64,000 nt of DNA from an uncultured Eubacterium sp. (lineage in GTDB: Bacteria; Bacillota; Clostridia; Lachnospirales; Lachnospiraceae): contig CAJTZN010000009.1 in assembly GCA_910584065.1 (NCBI GenBank), forward strand, positions 23,869 through 87,868. The letters run 5' to 3'. Under the pieces are notes generated by a model. It saw nothing but the letters and a program-made list of their open reading frames with translations. It was not told the origin of the DNA and did not search any database. This document shows, in pieces, positions 42,848 through 52,644 of this stretch. Each line of letters begins with the position of its first letter. Position 1 is the first letter of the stretch. Made by a program: the position numbers and the translations under genes.

Positions 42848-44473
42848 ATGGATCTAACTACATTTCAATCCATTTTAACAATAGGAGAAACCGTCGCTGT
42901 TGAGTTTAAACGCTGCAGCAGCGGAATCAGGTCAGACACTTATGAAACCGTATGCTCTTTTTTGAACCGCTTTGGCGGAGACCTGTTTCTGGGTGTGCTG
43001 GATGACGGTACCGTTCTAGGTGTGCCAGAAAAAGCGGCATCTGAAATGATCAAAAATTTCATCAAAGTAGTGAGTGATCCCACCTTATTTTCCCCTGCTG
43101 TCTATCTGGTGCCGGAGATGATCCAATATGACGATCAGCATACGATCATCCATGTTCACATTCCGCCGAGTTCGGAAGTACACAGCTATAAAAAGGTCAT
43201 TTATGACCGAGTAGACGATGCCGATGTAAAAGTGACTGCCACCGGCGCGATTGCCCAAATGTACATCCGCAAACAGGGAATATTTACAGAAAAGAAAATA
43301 TACCCCTATGCGAAACGGGAAGATCTGCGCTTGGATCTGCTGCCGAAAATTCGAATCATGGCGCAGAACCACGCAGGTGGAACGCATCCCTGGACAACGA
43401 TGGATGATGCGGAATTATTAAAGAGCGCCGGATTATACGGTCGGGATATCGCAACCGGCGAGGAGGGCTACAATCTTGCAGCGATCATGCTGCTCGGAAA
43501 AGACGATGTCATATTAAATGTGGCGCCCGCCTATGTCACGGATGCCCTTGTGCGTAAAATCAATATTGACCGTTACGACGACCGCGAAGTCATTAAGACA
43601 AATCTGATCGAAAGTTATGACAGGCTTATGGAGTTCGGGAAAAAGCACCTGATGGACAAGTTCTTTTTAGAAGACACCGTGAATAAAAGCCTGAGAAATA
43701 CCATTTTAAGGGAAATGGTCAGTAACATCCTGATGCACCGCGAGTTTTCCAGCAGTTACACGGCAAAATTCGTGATAGAAAAAGACTGCATGTATGTGGA
43801 AAATGCGAGCCGGGCAACCACGGAAGGCTTTATTACGGTAGACAATCTGGAACCAAACCCAAAGAATCCGATCATCGCCGCATTTTTTAGAAACATTGGA
43901 TACGCCGACCAGCTTGGTTCCGGTGTCCACAACTTGTTTAAATACTGCAAATACTATTCCGGGCAGGAACCAGAATTTGTAGAAGGCGATGTATTTAGAA
44001 TTATCGTACCATTAGATGATTCCTACTCATATGATTTTGGTCCTGAAAATAAAAAAGAATCCCAAAATGCCGATAAAGTGCCGATAAATACCGACAAAGG
44101 ATCGGAAAGTGCCGATAAAGTGCCGATAAATACCGACAAAGGATCGGAAAGTGCCGATAAAAGTGCCGATAAAGTGCCGATAAATACCGGCAAAGGATCG
44201 GAAAGTGCCGATAAAAGTGCCGATAAAGTGCCGATAATTATTGACAAAAATATGAAGCATGAACTGTCAAAACAACAAAAGCAAGTACTTCAATATGTAA
44301 AGCGCAATAAAACGATCACATCTCATCAGGCAGAAAAATTGCTTCAGGTACAACAGAGACGTGCCAGAACGATTCTCGGAGAAATGATGCGGCTGGGCTT
44401 GCTGGAAAGGCAGGGTTCATATAAAAGCACGAAGTATGTAGCAAATGAAGAAAATTCAAAAAATGCCACCTGA
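42848..44473 (+). CDS. AlbA_2/Schlafen-like ATP-binding regulator with winged-helix C terminus
   Basis: The protein has 541 residues from ATG 42848, with AGGAGG upstream. An AlbA_2 domain (about 5-130) starts with GETVAVEFKR and contains FLNRFGGDLFLGVLDDGTVLG. A middle domain and a GHKL-like ATPase region (about 270-400) carry NTILREMVSNILMHREF and GSGVHNLFKYC. A repetitive hydrophilic linker ADKVPINTDKGSES follows. A winged helix (about 480-535, with ITSHQAEKLLQVQQRRART) ends the protein. Such proteins are DNA- or RNA-associated regulators. Some take part in phage defence, but no partner gene is seen here. Confidence 0.87.
   Translation: MDLTTFQSILTIGETVAVEFKRCSSGIRSDTYETVCSFLNRFGGDLFLGVLDDGTVLGVPEKAASEMIKNFIKVVSDPTLFSPAVYLVPEMIQYDDQHTIIHVHIPPSSEVHSYKKVIYDRVDDADVKVTATGAIAQMYIRKQGIFTEKKIYPYAKREDLRLDLLPKIRIMAQNHAGGTHPWTTMDDAELLKSAGLYGRDIATGEEGYNLAAIMLLGKDDVILNVAPAYVTDALVRKINIDRYDDREVIKTNLIESYDRLMEFGKKHLMDKFFLEDTVNKSLRNTILREMVSNILMHREFSSSYTAKFVIEKDCMYVENASRATTEGFITVDNLEPNPKNPIIAAFFRNIGYADQLGSGVHNLFKYCKYYSGQEPEFVEGDVFRIIVPLDDSYSYDFGPENKKESQNADKVPINTDKGSESADKVPINTDKGSESADKSADKVPINTGKGSESADKSADKVPIIIDKNMKHELSKQQKQVLQYVKRNKTITSHQAEKLLQVQQRRARTILGEMMRLGLLERQGSYKSTKYVANEENSKNAT
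44069..44242 (+). repeat. 42-bp and 12-bp in-frame tandem repeats
   Basis: Two perfect 42-bp units (44069-44110 and 44111-44152), a third with one change (44165-44206) and two 12-bp inserts of the GCCGATAAAAGT type build the ADKVPINTDKGSES linker. It is a probable site of slippage and length variation. Confidence 0.9.
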
Positions 44474-44520
44474 AAAGAAACGAATACAGACTGAAATAGG
44501 AAAAAGCAGGAGGAACGAAC

Positions 44521-45549
44521 ATGATCTACCCCCCATTTTTACAAAAAGGCCAAACGATCGGCGTTACCGCGACATCCGACGGAAACCGGAAACCGATGGA
44601 TCTCGAACGGCTCGATCTGGCGAAACACACGATGGAACAGCTCGGATACAAAATACTCGAAACCGCAAACGTCAGGCAGAGTGACGGGCGGGGGCGGAGC
44701 AGTACCAAACAGGAACGTGCCAGCCAGTTTATGGAACTGATCGAGCGCCCGGATGTCAAAGCCATCTTTGCCGCCAAGGGCGGAGACTTTCTGATGGAAA
44801 TACTTCCGCTATTGGACTGGGACGCCATCCGCCGCCACCCCAAATGGTTTCAGGGATTTTCAGACAGTACGGGTCTGACATACACGATTGCCGTAAATGG
44901 CGGGATCGCCACCGTATATGGCAACCACTTTAATGATTTCGCGATGCAGCCCTGGCATCCGGCCGTGCAGGGGAATTATGACATCCTGTGCGGCAAAGGC
45001 GTGACACAACGAACATTTGACTGCTATGAGGATGGGTTTTATGACCGGGAGACGCCCGGCGACGGATACCGGGCGGACAAGCCTTGCAGACAGTATGCCG
45101 TGCAGGGCGGAAAGATCGTACCAAAAGCACATATGGAGGGACGCCTGCTCGGCGGCTGTCTCGACGTCCTTCTGAATATGGTCGGAACTTCGTTCGATCA
45201 GACGGTGGAATTCGCCGAACGCTACAAAAAAGATGGAATTTTATGGTATCTGGAAAGTTTTTCGCTGGACAGCGATTCTTTGACGCGCGGGTTGTGGCAG
45301 CTCAAACATGCCGGCTGGTTTACAGGAGCAAGCGGTTTTGTCTTTGGAAGGCCTTGCATGTTCGAGAGCTTTACCGACCACAATTACCGGGAGGCCGTGG
45401 AAGTCATTTTGGATGAACTTCAAGTACCGATCGTGTTCGAGGCGGACATCGGGCATAAAGCGCCGCAGTTTACAGTGATCAACGGGGCATACGGGGTGTG
45501 GGAGTATGAAAATGGAACGTCGTCCCTTCAAATGAACATTGTAACATGA
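44521..45549 (+). CDS. LD-carboxypeptidase (peptidase family S66)
   Basis: This 342-residue cytoplasmic serine peptidase has the Ser-Glu-His plan of family S66. The nucleophile is Ser114 in FQGFSDSTGL. The Glu lies in YLESFSLDSDSL and the His in DIGHKAPQF. Family members trim the L,D bond of tetrapeptides during murein recycling, or cleave microcin-like peptide nucleotides (MccF). The sequence between Ser and Glu suits either. An AGGAGG site precedes the ATG, and a strong terminator follows. Confidence 0.93.
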   Translation: MIYPPFLQKGQTIGVTATSDGNRKPMDLERLDLAKHTMEQLGYKILETANVRQSDGRGRSSTKQERASQFMELIERPDVKAIFAAKGGDFLMEILPLLDWDAIRRHPKWFQGFSDSTGLTYTIAVNGGIATVYGNHFNDFAMQPWHPAVQGNYDILCGKGVTQRTFDCYEDGFYDRETPGDGYRADKPCRQYAVQGGKIVPKAHMEGRLLGGCLDVLLNMVGTSFDQTVEFAERYKKDGILWYLESFSLDSDSLTRGLWQLKHAGWFTGASGFVFGRPCMFESFTDHNYREAVEVILDELQVPIVFEADIGHKAPQFTVINGAYGVWEYENGTSSLQMNIVT

Positions 45550-45557
45550 ATATTTAC

Positions 45558-45629
45558 AAAAAACGACAAGATTTGCAAAAGACTCTTTTCGAAAAATGGA
45601 GAAGGGTCTTTTATTTTGTCGTTTTGTTT
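45558..45629 (+). terminator. Terminator after the LD-carboxypeptidase gene
   Basis: The inner stem AAAAGAC...GTCTTTT (about 45577-45612) is flanked by outer arms AAACGACAA/TTGTCGTTT, forming a long hairpin with T runs. Confidence 0.75.
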
Positions 45630-45679
45630 CGAAATCTGTCTTTTGGTGGAGATAAATTATCCTCATCCGCCTTCCTGTT

Positions 45680-45712
45680 TTGACAAAATTTTATTCATAA
45701 AGAGAGTATGAT
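45680..45712 (+). promoter_or_regulatory. spoIIG-type promoter with long spacer and Spo0A-like box
   Basis: TTGACA (45680-45685) and TATGAT (45707-45712) are separated by 21 bp, too far for ordinary sigma-A use. The B. subtilis spoIIG promoter is known for a similarly long spacer and needs Spo0A-P. TTTGACA overlapping the -35 differs by one base from the Spo0A box TTCGACA. Confidence 0.6.
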
Positions 45713-45761
45713 TGGTCTATGCAAAAGCAAACCGTGTATCATTATTATGGGAGCAGGCGTT

Positions 45762-46616
45762 ATGAAAATATATCTGGATATTTTTTTTGCGGTAAATTTT
45801 CTCATGAATTTACTCATATTGGAAATCATGAATATATTTTTGAAAAAACGTCTGGTGATCAACATGAGAAGTATCGCAGCAGCAGCTTTCGGCGCATTTT
45901 TTGCAGGGATTGTCGTCGTGAGCGGAAGCAGGGACCGGTTCGTGGTATTTATCATCATGTATGTGCTCGTGAGCGGCCTTATGATGCGGCTCGCATACGG
46001 AAAAACGACCGTGGGGGGAATGGCAGGTTACATAGCAGGATACTATGTGTCCGGCATATTCACGGCGGGGGTTGTTCTGTTTTTGAAGGGGATCACGGGC
46101 ATAAAAAATATTTCCATAATATTTCTTTTGCTGTCAGCCATACTTATATTGTTTTTGATGAAAAAGATGCTTTTGTTAAGAGGCAGAGAGAGGAATAACA
46201 GGCAGAACGTATATCCTGTCAAGATAAGTTACCGCGGAAAATGTGTAACGGGAACCGGATTTTTGGACACCGGAAACCAGTTGTATGAGCCGGTGAGCCG
46301 GGAAGGAGTTACGATCGTAGAATACAAACTGTTTGCAAAAATGCTGTCAGAGAAGGAGCAGGCTGAGTTTAGCAGGGCAATGCATGAAATGGAACCAGAA
46401 ATGTTTGGCAGATTGCTTTTGCGATATATTCCATTTCATTCCATCGGAAAGGAACACGATTTTCTTCCGGGGGTTCGGGTGGATGATATGGAAATACAGG
46501 TCCGCGGGAAAGAGACGGTACATACTGGAAAGGTCTGGCTCGGAATTTATGACCGTTATCTGTCAGCGGATGGTGGGTATGAAATACTGTTGAACGGTGG
46601 GATATTCAGGAAATAA
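45762..46616 (+). CDS. spoIIGA: Sporulation sigma-E processing peptidase SpoIIGA
   Basis: The protein has 284 residues from ATG 45762. Five hydrophobic segments fill residues 1-145, starting KIYLDIFFAVNFLMNLLILE. A cytoplasmic C-terminal domain carries GTGFLDTGNQLYEP, with the catalytic Asp of this aspartic protease. It sits in the sporulation septum and cuts the pro-sequence from sigma-E in the mother cell. sigE follows 18 nt downstream, the classic order. Its promoter resembles the Spo0A-dependent spoIIG type. Confidence 0.95.
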   Translation: MKIYLDIFFAVNFLMNLLILEIMNIFLKKRLVINMRSIAAAAFGAFFAGIVVVSGSRDRFVVFIIMYVLVSGLMMRLAYGKTTVGGMAGYIAGYYVSGIFTAGVVLFLKGITGIKNISIIFLLLSAILILFLMKKMLLLRGRERNNRQNVYPVKISYRGKCVTGTGFLDTGNQLYEPVSREGVTIVEYKLFAKMLSEKEQAEFSRAMHEMEPEMFGRLLLRYIPFHSIGKEHDFLPGVRVDDMEIQVRGKETVHTGKVWLGIYDRYLSADGGYEILLNGGIFRK

Positions 46617-46634
46617 CTTGTAAGGGGGATGTTT

Positions 46635-47381
46635 ATGTTTTTACGTTTGTCAATGCCAAATCGTTTTCAGTTTCGCATGCTTCCAGACTGGAAAAACGTG
46701 TTTTTTCATCAAGGGGGTGATATACACTACATCGGCGGAGCAGAGATTCTGCCGGCGCCGCTTGAGCCGGGTGAGGAAGCAGCATGTATCGAATGTCTCA
46801 GCGATGAAAACCCAGAGGCGGCAAAAAATAAGCTGGTCGAGCACAATTTAAGGCTTGTCGTGTACATAGCAAAAAAGTTCGACAATACGGGGGTCGGAGT
46901 AGAAGATTTGATTTCCATCGGGACGATTGGATTGATCAAGGCGATCAATACGTTCAAGCCCGATAAAAACATAAAGCTTGCCACCTACGCTTCCCGGTGC
47001 ATCGAAAATGAAATCCTCATGTATCTGCGGCGGAACAGCAAGATCAAACTGGAGGTGTCCATCGACGAACCACTCAACGTGGACTGGGATGGAAATGAGC
47101 TGCTGCTGTCCGATATACTGGGAACGAGCGAGGACATGATCTATAAGGATATCGAACGTGAAGTAGACATCAAGCTTTTGAAAAAGGCGTTGGAGACTTT
47201 GAGTGAGAGAGAGCGGATGATCATCCATATGAGATTTGGGCTTGACGCTTACGAAGGAGGTGAAAAAACGCAGAAAGAAGTCGCCGATCTTCTCGGCATC
47301 TCGCAAAGCTATATTTCGAGACTGGAAAAGAAGATCATGAAGCGCCTGAAAAAGGAAATACTAAGACTAGAAGGGATTTAA
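46635..47381 (+). CDS. sigE: RNA polymerase sporulation sigma factor sigma-E precursor
   Basis: The protein has 248 residues from ATG 46635, which has GGGGG 6 nt upstream; ATG 46629 is too close to the site. About 30 N-terminal residues form a membrane-binding pro-sequence that ends before HYIGGAEILPAPL. Region 2 includes NLRLVVYIAKKFDNTGVGVE and GLIKAINTFKPDK. Region 4 includes LSERERMIIHMRFGL and KEVADLLGISQSYISRLEKK. It directs early mother-cell genes after processing by SpoIIGA. In many Firmicutes sigG follows, but here a terminator and a convergent gene follow. Confidence 0.96.
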   Translation: MFLRLSMPNRFQFRMLPDWKNVFFHQGGDIHYIGGAEILPAPLEPGEEAACIECLSDENPEAAKNKLVEHNLRLVVYIAKKFDNTGVGVEDLISIGTIGLIKAINTFKPDKNIKLATYASRCIENEILMYLRRNSKIKLEVSIDEPLNVDWDGNELLLSDILGTSEDMIYKDIEREVDIKLLKKALETLSERERMIIHMRFGLDAYEGGEKTQKEVADLLGISQSYISRLEKKIMKRLKKEILRLEGI

Positions 47382-47390
47382 GGATATAAA

Positions 47391-47448
47391 AAGAAGCGGT
47401 AAGCCGGAGAAAATGTGATTTCCTGCGATTTACCGTTTCTTGTTTTTG
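47391..47448. terminator. Bidirectional terminator after sigE
   Basis: A 12-bp stem (47391-47402 with 47430-47441) has an A run before it and a T run after it. It can end both sigE and the convergent BIG2 gene. Confidence 0.8.
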
Positions 47449-47512
47449 CTGGGAGACGGAACCGCCCCCGGACTGTATCCTTGCTGAATGATGAACCTTA
47501 CACGGACGCGCT

Positions 47513-48319
47513 TTACGATGCCTTGTCCGTCGTAAACCAGGTATAAGAATTCCGGCCCGTGCGGATGCGGTAAATGACCGGGGTGTTCCCCTTGCTTACG
47601 AGCACCGCTTTCGAACAGTTCGAAACCGCCCCTGGCGACAGTGTCACGTCACTTAGATCCTCCATTAATTCGAAATAAAATCCCCAGTCAATGTTTTCCA
47701 AAGCAGTCGTTCCCGTGGAGTCAAAAATATTATAATAATAACTGAACAGGTCTTTCGCGTTTACGACTTCGCTTCCCGACACATATTTGATCTGAAACTG
47801 GAAATACAAATATTCCTGTGAGTTGCTTGGATCCGGGTTTTCCGGATTCTGGAGAACGCGCTCCGCGGCAGAGTCCCCGGATAAAAATTTCTTCAGCTGG
47901 ATCTTGAACGTGCCGATCTTTTTTCCGTCGTCGTAATAATTGATCGTGTTCTCTTTATAAGCAGAAAGCGGGTTGAGCCGGCCGCCTGATTTGGAATCCG
48001 CAGCGGAGCCGGTCACGGTAACTTTACATGTCAGTTTCCTGCCGGAGTATTTCGCGTAAATGCTAGCTGTTCCCAGCTTCTTTGCCGTCACTTTTCCGGT
48101 CGGGCTGACTTCGGCAATTGATTTTTTCGACGAACGCCAGGTGATCTTTTTCTTTGTGCCGTACACCCTGAGCTGTGTCGTCTTTCCGACTCGTAGAGAC
48201 GCCGTTTTCTTGTTCAGTCTGACATTCGCTGCCTGGGAATTTGCTGAATCGGTCAGTATTCCGGAAATAATGAGACATGCTGTCAGTGTTAGAGAAATAA
48301 CTTTTTTCATTCTTCCCAT
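47513..48319 (-). CDS. Secreted protein with one BIG2-type Ig domain
   Basis: The protein has 268 residues from ATG 48319, with AAAGGA 9 nt upstream; GTG 48325 is too close to the site. A signal peptide (MGRMKKVISLTLTACLIISG and on) ends near SANSQAANV. Residues 32-105 form a BIG2-type Ig domain (KKITWRSSKKSIAEVSPTGK), the same type as in the glycanases above. The C-terminal 150 residues are a beta-rich domain with Tyr and acidic residues that was not recognised. It has a clear promoter (48373-48401). It is likely cell-surface bound, with no enzymatic motif. Confidence 0.85.
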   Translation of the reverse strand: MGRMKKVISLTLTACLIISGILTDSANSQAANVRLNKKTASLRVGKTTQLRVYGTKKKITWRSSKKSIAEVSPTGKVTAKKLGTASIYAKYSGRKLTCKVTVTGSAADSKSGGRLNPLSAYKENTINYYDDGKKIGTFKIQLKKFLSGDSAAERVLQNPENPDPSNSQEYLYFQFQIKYVSGSEVVNAKDLFSYYYNIFDSTGTTALENIDWGFYFELMEDLSDVTLSPGAVSNCSKAVLVSKGNTPVIYRIRTGRNSYTWFTTDKAS

Positions 48320-48372
48320 GTTCACAATTCCTTTCTTAAGTTGATAGCCTCCATATCTTATGCGATAGCCTT

Positions 48373-48401
48373 ATTGTACATCAATCCGGATAAAAGTGCA
48401 A
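48373..48401 (-). promoter_or_regulatory. Promoter of the BIG2 gene
   Basis: On the minus strand TTGCAC (48401-48396), a 17-bp spacer and TACAAT (48378-48373). Confidence 0.65.
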
Positions 48402-48456
48402 GGATTAACTGGATACGAAAAAACAGAAAATACGGTGGCAAAAAATAAGTTCCTAT

Positions 48457-48465
48457 GCTATAATG
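48457..48465 (+). promoter_or_regulatory. Extended -10 promoter of lepA
   Basis: TGCTATAAT fits the extended -10 form (TGnTATAAT) 38 nt before the lepA start. No good -35 box is present, as allowed for this type. Confidence 0.6.
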
Positions 48466-48503
48466 ACTTGTAATATACTATATCGGAAGGATTTAACAAA
48501 ATT

Positions 48504-50321
<1,818 letters not shown>

Positions 50322-50324
50322 CAG

Positions 50325-51521
50325 ATGAGGGACAAAACAGGAATTTATGTGCACATTCCATTTTGTGTTCAGAAGTGCCGTTACTGCGATTTTCTGTCAT
50401 TTCCATCCGAGAGGGAGGGCGTCAGCCGCTATGTTGACAGTTTGCTTCGAGAAATCCGGTCGTTTCGCCAGCCGGAGGTGATGGCTCAGGATATCCGGTC
50501 GTTCTATTTGCCAGAGGAGTCGGCTGGTTGTATGGATGGCAGCCATAAGATCGAGGTGGATTCGGTATTTATCGGAGGCGGGACGCCGAGTATATTGCCT
50601 GTGGAGCATTTGGAGCGGATCTTCGGGGCGCTGTCAGAACGCTTCCGTCTGTCGGAAGATGCTGAGATTACCGTCGAGTGCAATCCGGGTACGGCCGGGA
50701 AAGAAGCATTTCAGGCCTATCGCAGTATCGGCATCAACCGCATCAGTTTCGGATTTCAGTCGGCCGTCGACGCCGAGCTGAAAAAGCTGGGCAGGATCCA
50801 TACGGCGACCGAGGCCGAAGAAGCATTTTGGCTGGCGAGGCAGGCGGGATTTGACAATATCAATATTGATCTGATGAGCGCGATACCGGGGCAGACGCTA
50901 GACAGTTACCGGATGACGCTTGGCACGGCGTTGGCGCTGAATCCACAGCATATTTCAGCGTACAGCCTGATCATCGAGGACGGGACGCCGTTTTATGCGG
51001 AGTACGGGGAAAAGCCGCCGGTGGATGAGGATACCGACCGAGAAATGTACGCCATGACAAAAGACCTGCTCGCGCAGGGCGGTTACCGGCGGTATGAGAT
51101 TTCTAATTACGCCAAAGAAGGCTTTTCCTGCCGCCATAACCTGAAATACTGGTCTGGCTGTGATTACATCGGTTTCGGTCTCGGCGCCTCTTCCAAAATA
51201 GGGAACATCCGGTATAAAAATGAAACGGACATCCACACGTACACCGACAAGGTGCAAAAGGGAGAAAATATTACCTATATCGAAGAAGTGCTGCAGCCAG
51301 AAGATGAGATGGCGGAGTTTTTTATACTGGGACTTCGAAAGACAGAGGGCGTATCCCGAAGTGAATTTGCCACACGCTTTTCCGAAGATGCCATGGATCG
51401 GTATGGAGATCTTCTTTTGCAGTGTGAGCAAGAGGGATTGCTGACGTTTTCGGCAGACCGTATCGCGTTTACCGACAGGGGACTGGACGTGAGTAATTAC
51501 GTACTCTGCCGTTTTTTATAA
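50325..51521 (+). CDS. hemW: HemW-type radical SAM heme chaperone
   Basis: The protein has 398 residues. The radical SAM cluster motif CVQKCRYCDF (CxxxCxxC) lies near residue 14, followed by SVFIGGGTPSILP and the INRISFGFQSAVDAELKKLG block. A HemN_C domain closes the protein. It lacks the extra N-terminal part of true coproporphyrinogen dehydrogenase (HemN), so HemW, a heme-transfer chaperone, is the better name. Older annotations call it coproporphyrinogen III oxidase. It is translated right behind lepA, probably by coupling. Confidence 0.94.
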   Translation: MRDKTGIYVHIPFCVQKCRYCDFLSFPSEREGVSRYVDSLLREIRSFRQPEVMAQDIRSFYLPEESAGCMDGSHKIEVDSVFIGGGTPSILPVEHLERIFGALSERFRLSEDAEITVECNPGTAGKEAFQAYRSIGINRISFGFQSAVDAELKKLGRIHTATEAEEAFWLARQAGFDNINIDLMSAIPGQTLDSYRMTLGTALALNPQHISAYSLIIEDGTPFYAEYGEKPPVDEDTDREMYAMTKDLLAQGGYRRYEISNYAKEGFSCRHNLKYWSGCDYIGFGLGASSKIGNIRYKNETDIHTYTDKVQKGENITYIEEVLQPEDEMAEFFILGLRKTEGVSRSEFATRFSEDAMDRYGDLLLQCEQEGLLTFSADRIAFTDRGLDVSNYVLCRFL

Positions 51522-51549
51522 CAAGAACTTTGGGTGTATGTTTTTGTGC

Positions 51550-51578
51550 TGGACAGGGGAAGCAAAAGACGATACAAT
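51550..51578 (+). promoter_or_regulatory. Promoter of the purine nucleoside phosphorylase gene
   Basis: TGGACA (51550-51555), a 17-bp spacer and TACAAT (51573-51578) lie 40 nt before the start codon. Confidence 0.6.
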
Positions 51579-51618
51579 AAAAAGTAAAGAAAGATTTTAA
51601 CGAAAGGAATGAGATCAA

Positions 51619-52530
51619 GTGAGTGAGAAGGTAAATTCGGTGTACGAAAAAGTGGAATTGTGTTACAGACAGATTCGGAGCAGGGTGGAGTTCCTGCCGA
51701 AAGTGGCGATCGTGTTGGGAAGCGGCCTGGGGGCGCTGGCGGATGTGATCCAGGTGGTGGATACGGTAGATTACGCGGATATTACAGGATTTCCGGTTTC
51801 TACCGTAGACGGTCACAAGGGGAGGTTCGTGTTTGGTTATATCGAGGAGACGCCTGTAGTGATCATGCAGGGGAGAGTACATTTTTATGAGGGGTATGAT
51901 ATCAGTGACGTGGTACTGCCGATCCGGGTCATGCGGAAACTGGGGGCAGACATTTTATTTCTTACGAATTCGGCAGGCGGCTTGAATACGATGTACCGGC
52001 CGGGGGATTTCATGATGATCACCGACCATATCAGCAGTTTTATGCCCTCGCCTCTCATCGGGGAAAATGTGGAGGAATGGGGGACGCGTTTTCCTTCGAT
52101 GGAACACGTTTACGATGTGTCACTCTGTGAGTTTATCCGGCAGGCGGCCAGAGAGTGTAATGTCCTGTTGCGCGAAGGAACTTATGTACAGATGAAGGGC
52201 CCGCAGTACGAGACGAGTGCCGAAGTGCGGATGTGTCAGGTGCTGGGCGGGGACGCTGTCGGGATGAGCACGGCGATCGAAGCCGTTGCCGGAAGGCATA
52301 TGGGAATGCGCGTGTGCGGTCTGTCCTGTATTTCGAATATGGCGTGCGGCATCAGCAAGACCCCGTTAAATCATATGGAAGTGACGGAAGTCGGCGAAAA
52401 GATGGCGCCGTTGTTCCGCCTTCTCGTCTACCGGGCGATCAGTAAGATGACAGCGGATATTGTGGATGCGGCGCCGCAGCCGACCAGACAGGAATCTGCG
52501 ATGACCAGTTTTATCGTAGACGATATGTGA
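51619..52530 (+). CDS. punA: Purine nucleoside phosphorylase (class I, inosine/guanosine type)
   Basis: The protein has 303 residues from GTG 51619, with AAAGGA upstream. It splits purine nucleosides with phosphate to base and ribose-1-phosphate. The phosphate site VAIVLGSGLGALAD and the histidine-containing GHKGRF lie in the N-terminal third. MKGPQYETSAEVRM and GDAVGMSTAIEAVAGRHMGM are the nucleoside-binding blocks of the trimeric PNP family. It is followed 114 nt later by a purine-type deaminase, so the two probably act in one salvage route. No transporter is next to them. Confidence 0.94.
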   Translation: MSEKVNSVYEKVELCYRQIRSRVEFLPKVAIVLGSGLGALADVIQVVDTVDYADITGFPVSTVDGHKGRFVFGYIEETPVVIMQGRVHFYEGYDISDVVLPIRVMRKLGADILFLTNSAGGLNTMYRPGDFMMITDHISSFMPSPLIGENVEEWGTRFPSMEHVYDVSLCEFIRQAARECNVLLREGTYVQMKGPQYETSAEVRMCQVLGGDAVGMSTAIEAVAGRHMGMRVCGLSCISNMACGISKTPLNHMEVTEVGEKMAPLFRLLVYRAISKMTADIVDAAPQPTRQESAMTSFIVDDM

Positions 52531-52644
52531 TGGTGTGCGGCAGCAGGATCATGTGAATGACAGTACGGATTCACGGTGTAAAAAAATAGTACAGGGAGAA
52601 CATAGAATGGGTGTTCTTCTAATATGAATTGTTTGGGGGAAATC

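Noticed and set aside
44069..44242. CRISPR-like array in the Schlafen-like gene
   Set aside because: Units are in-frame coding repeats without unique spacers.
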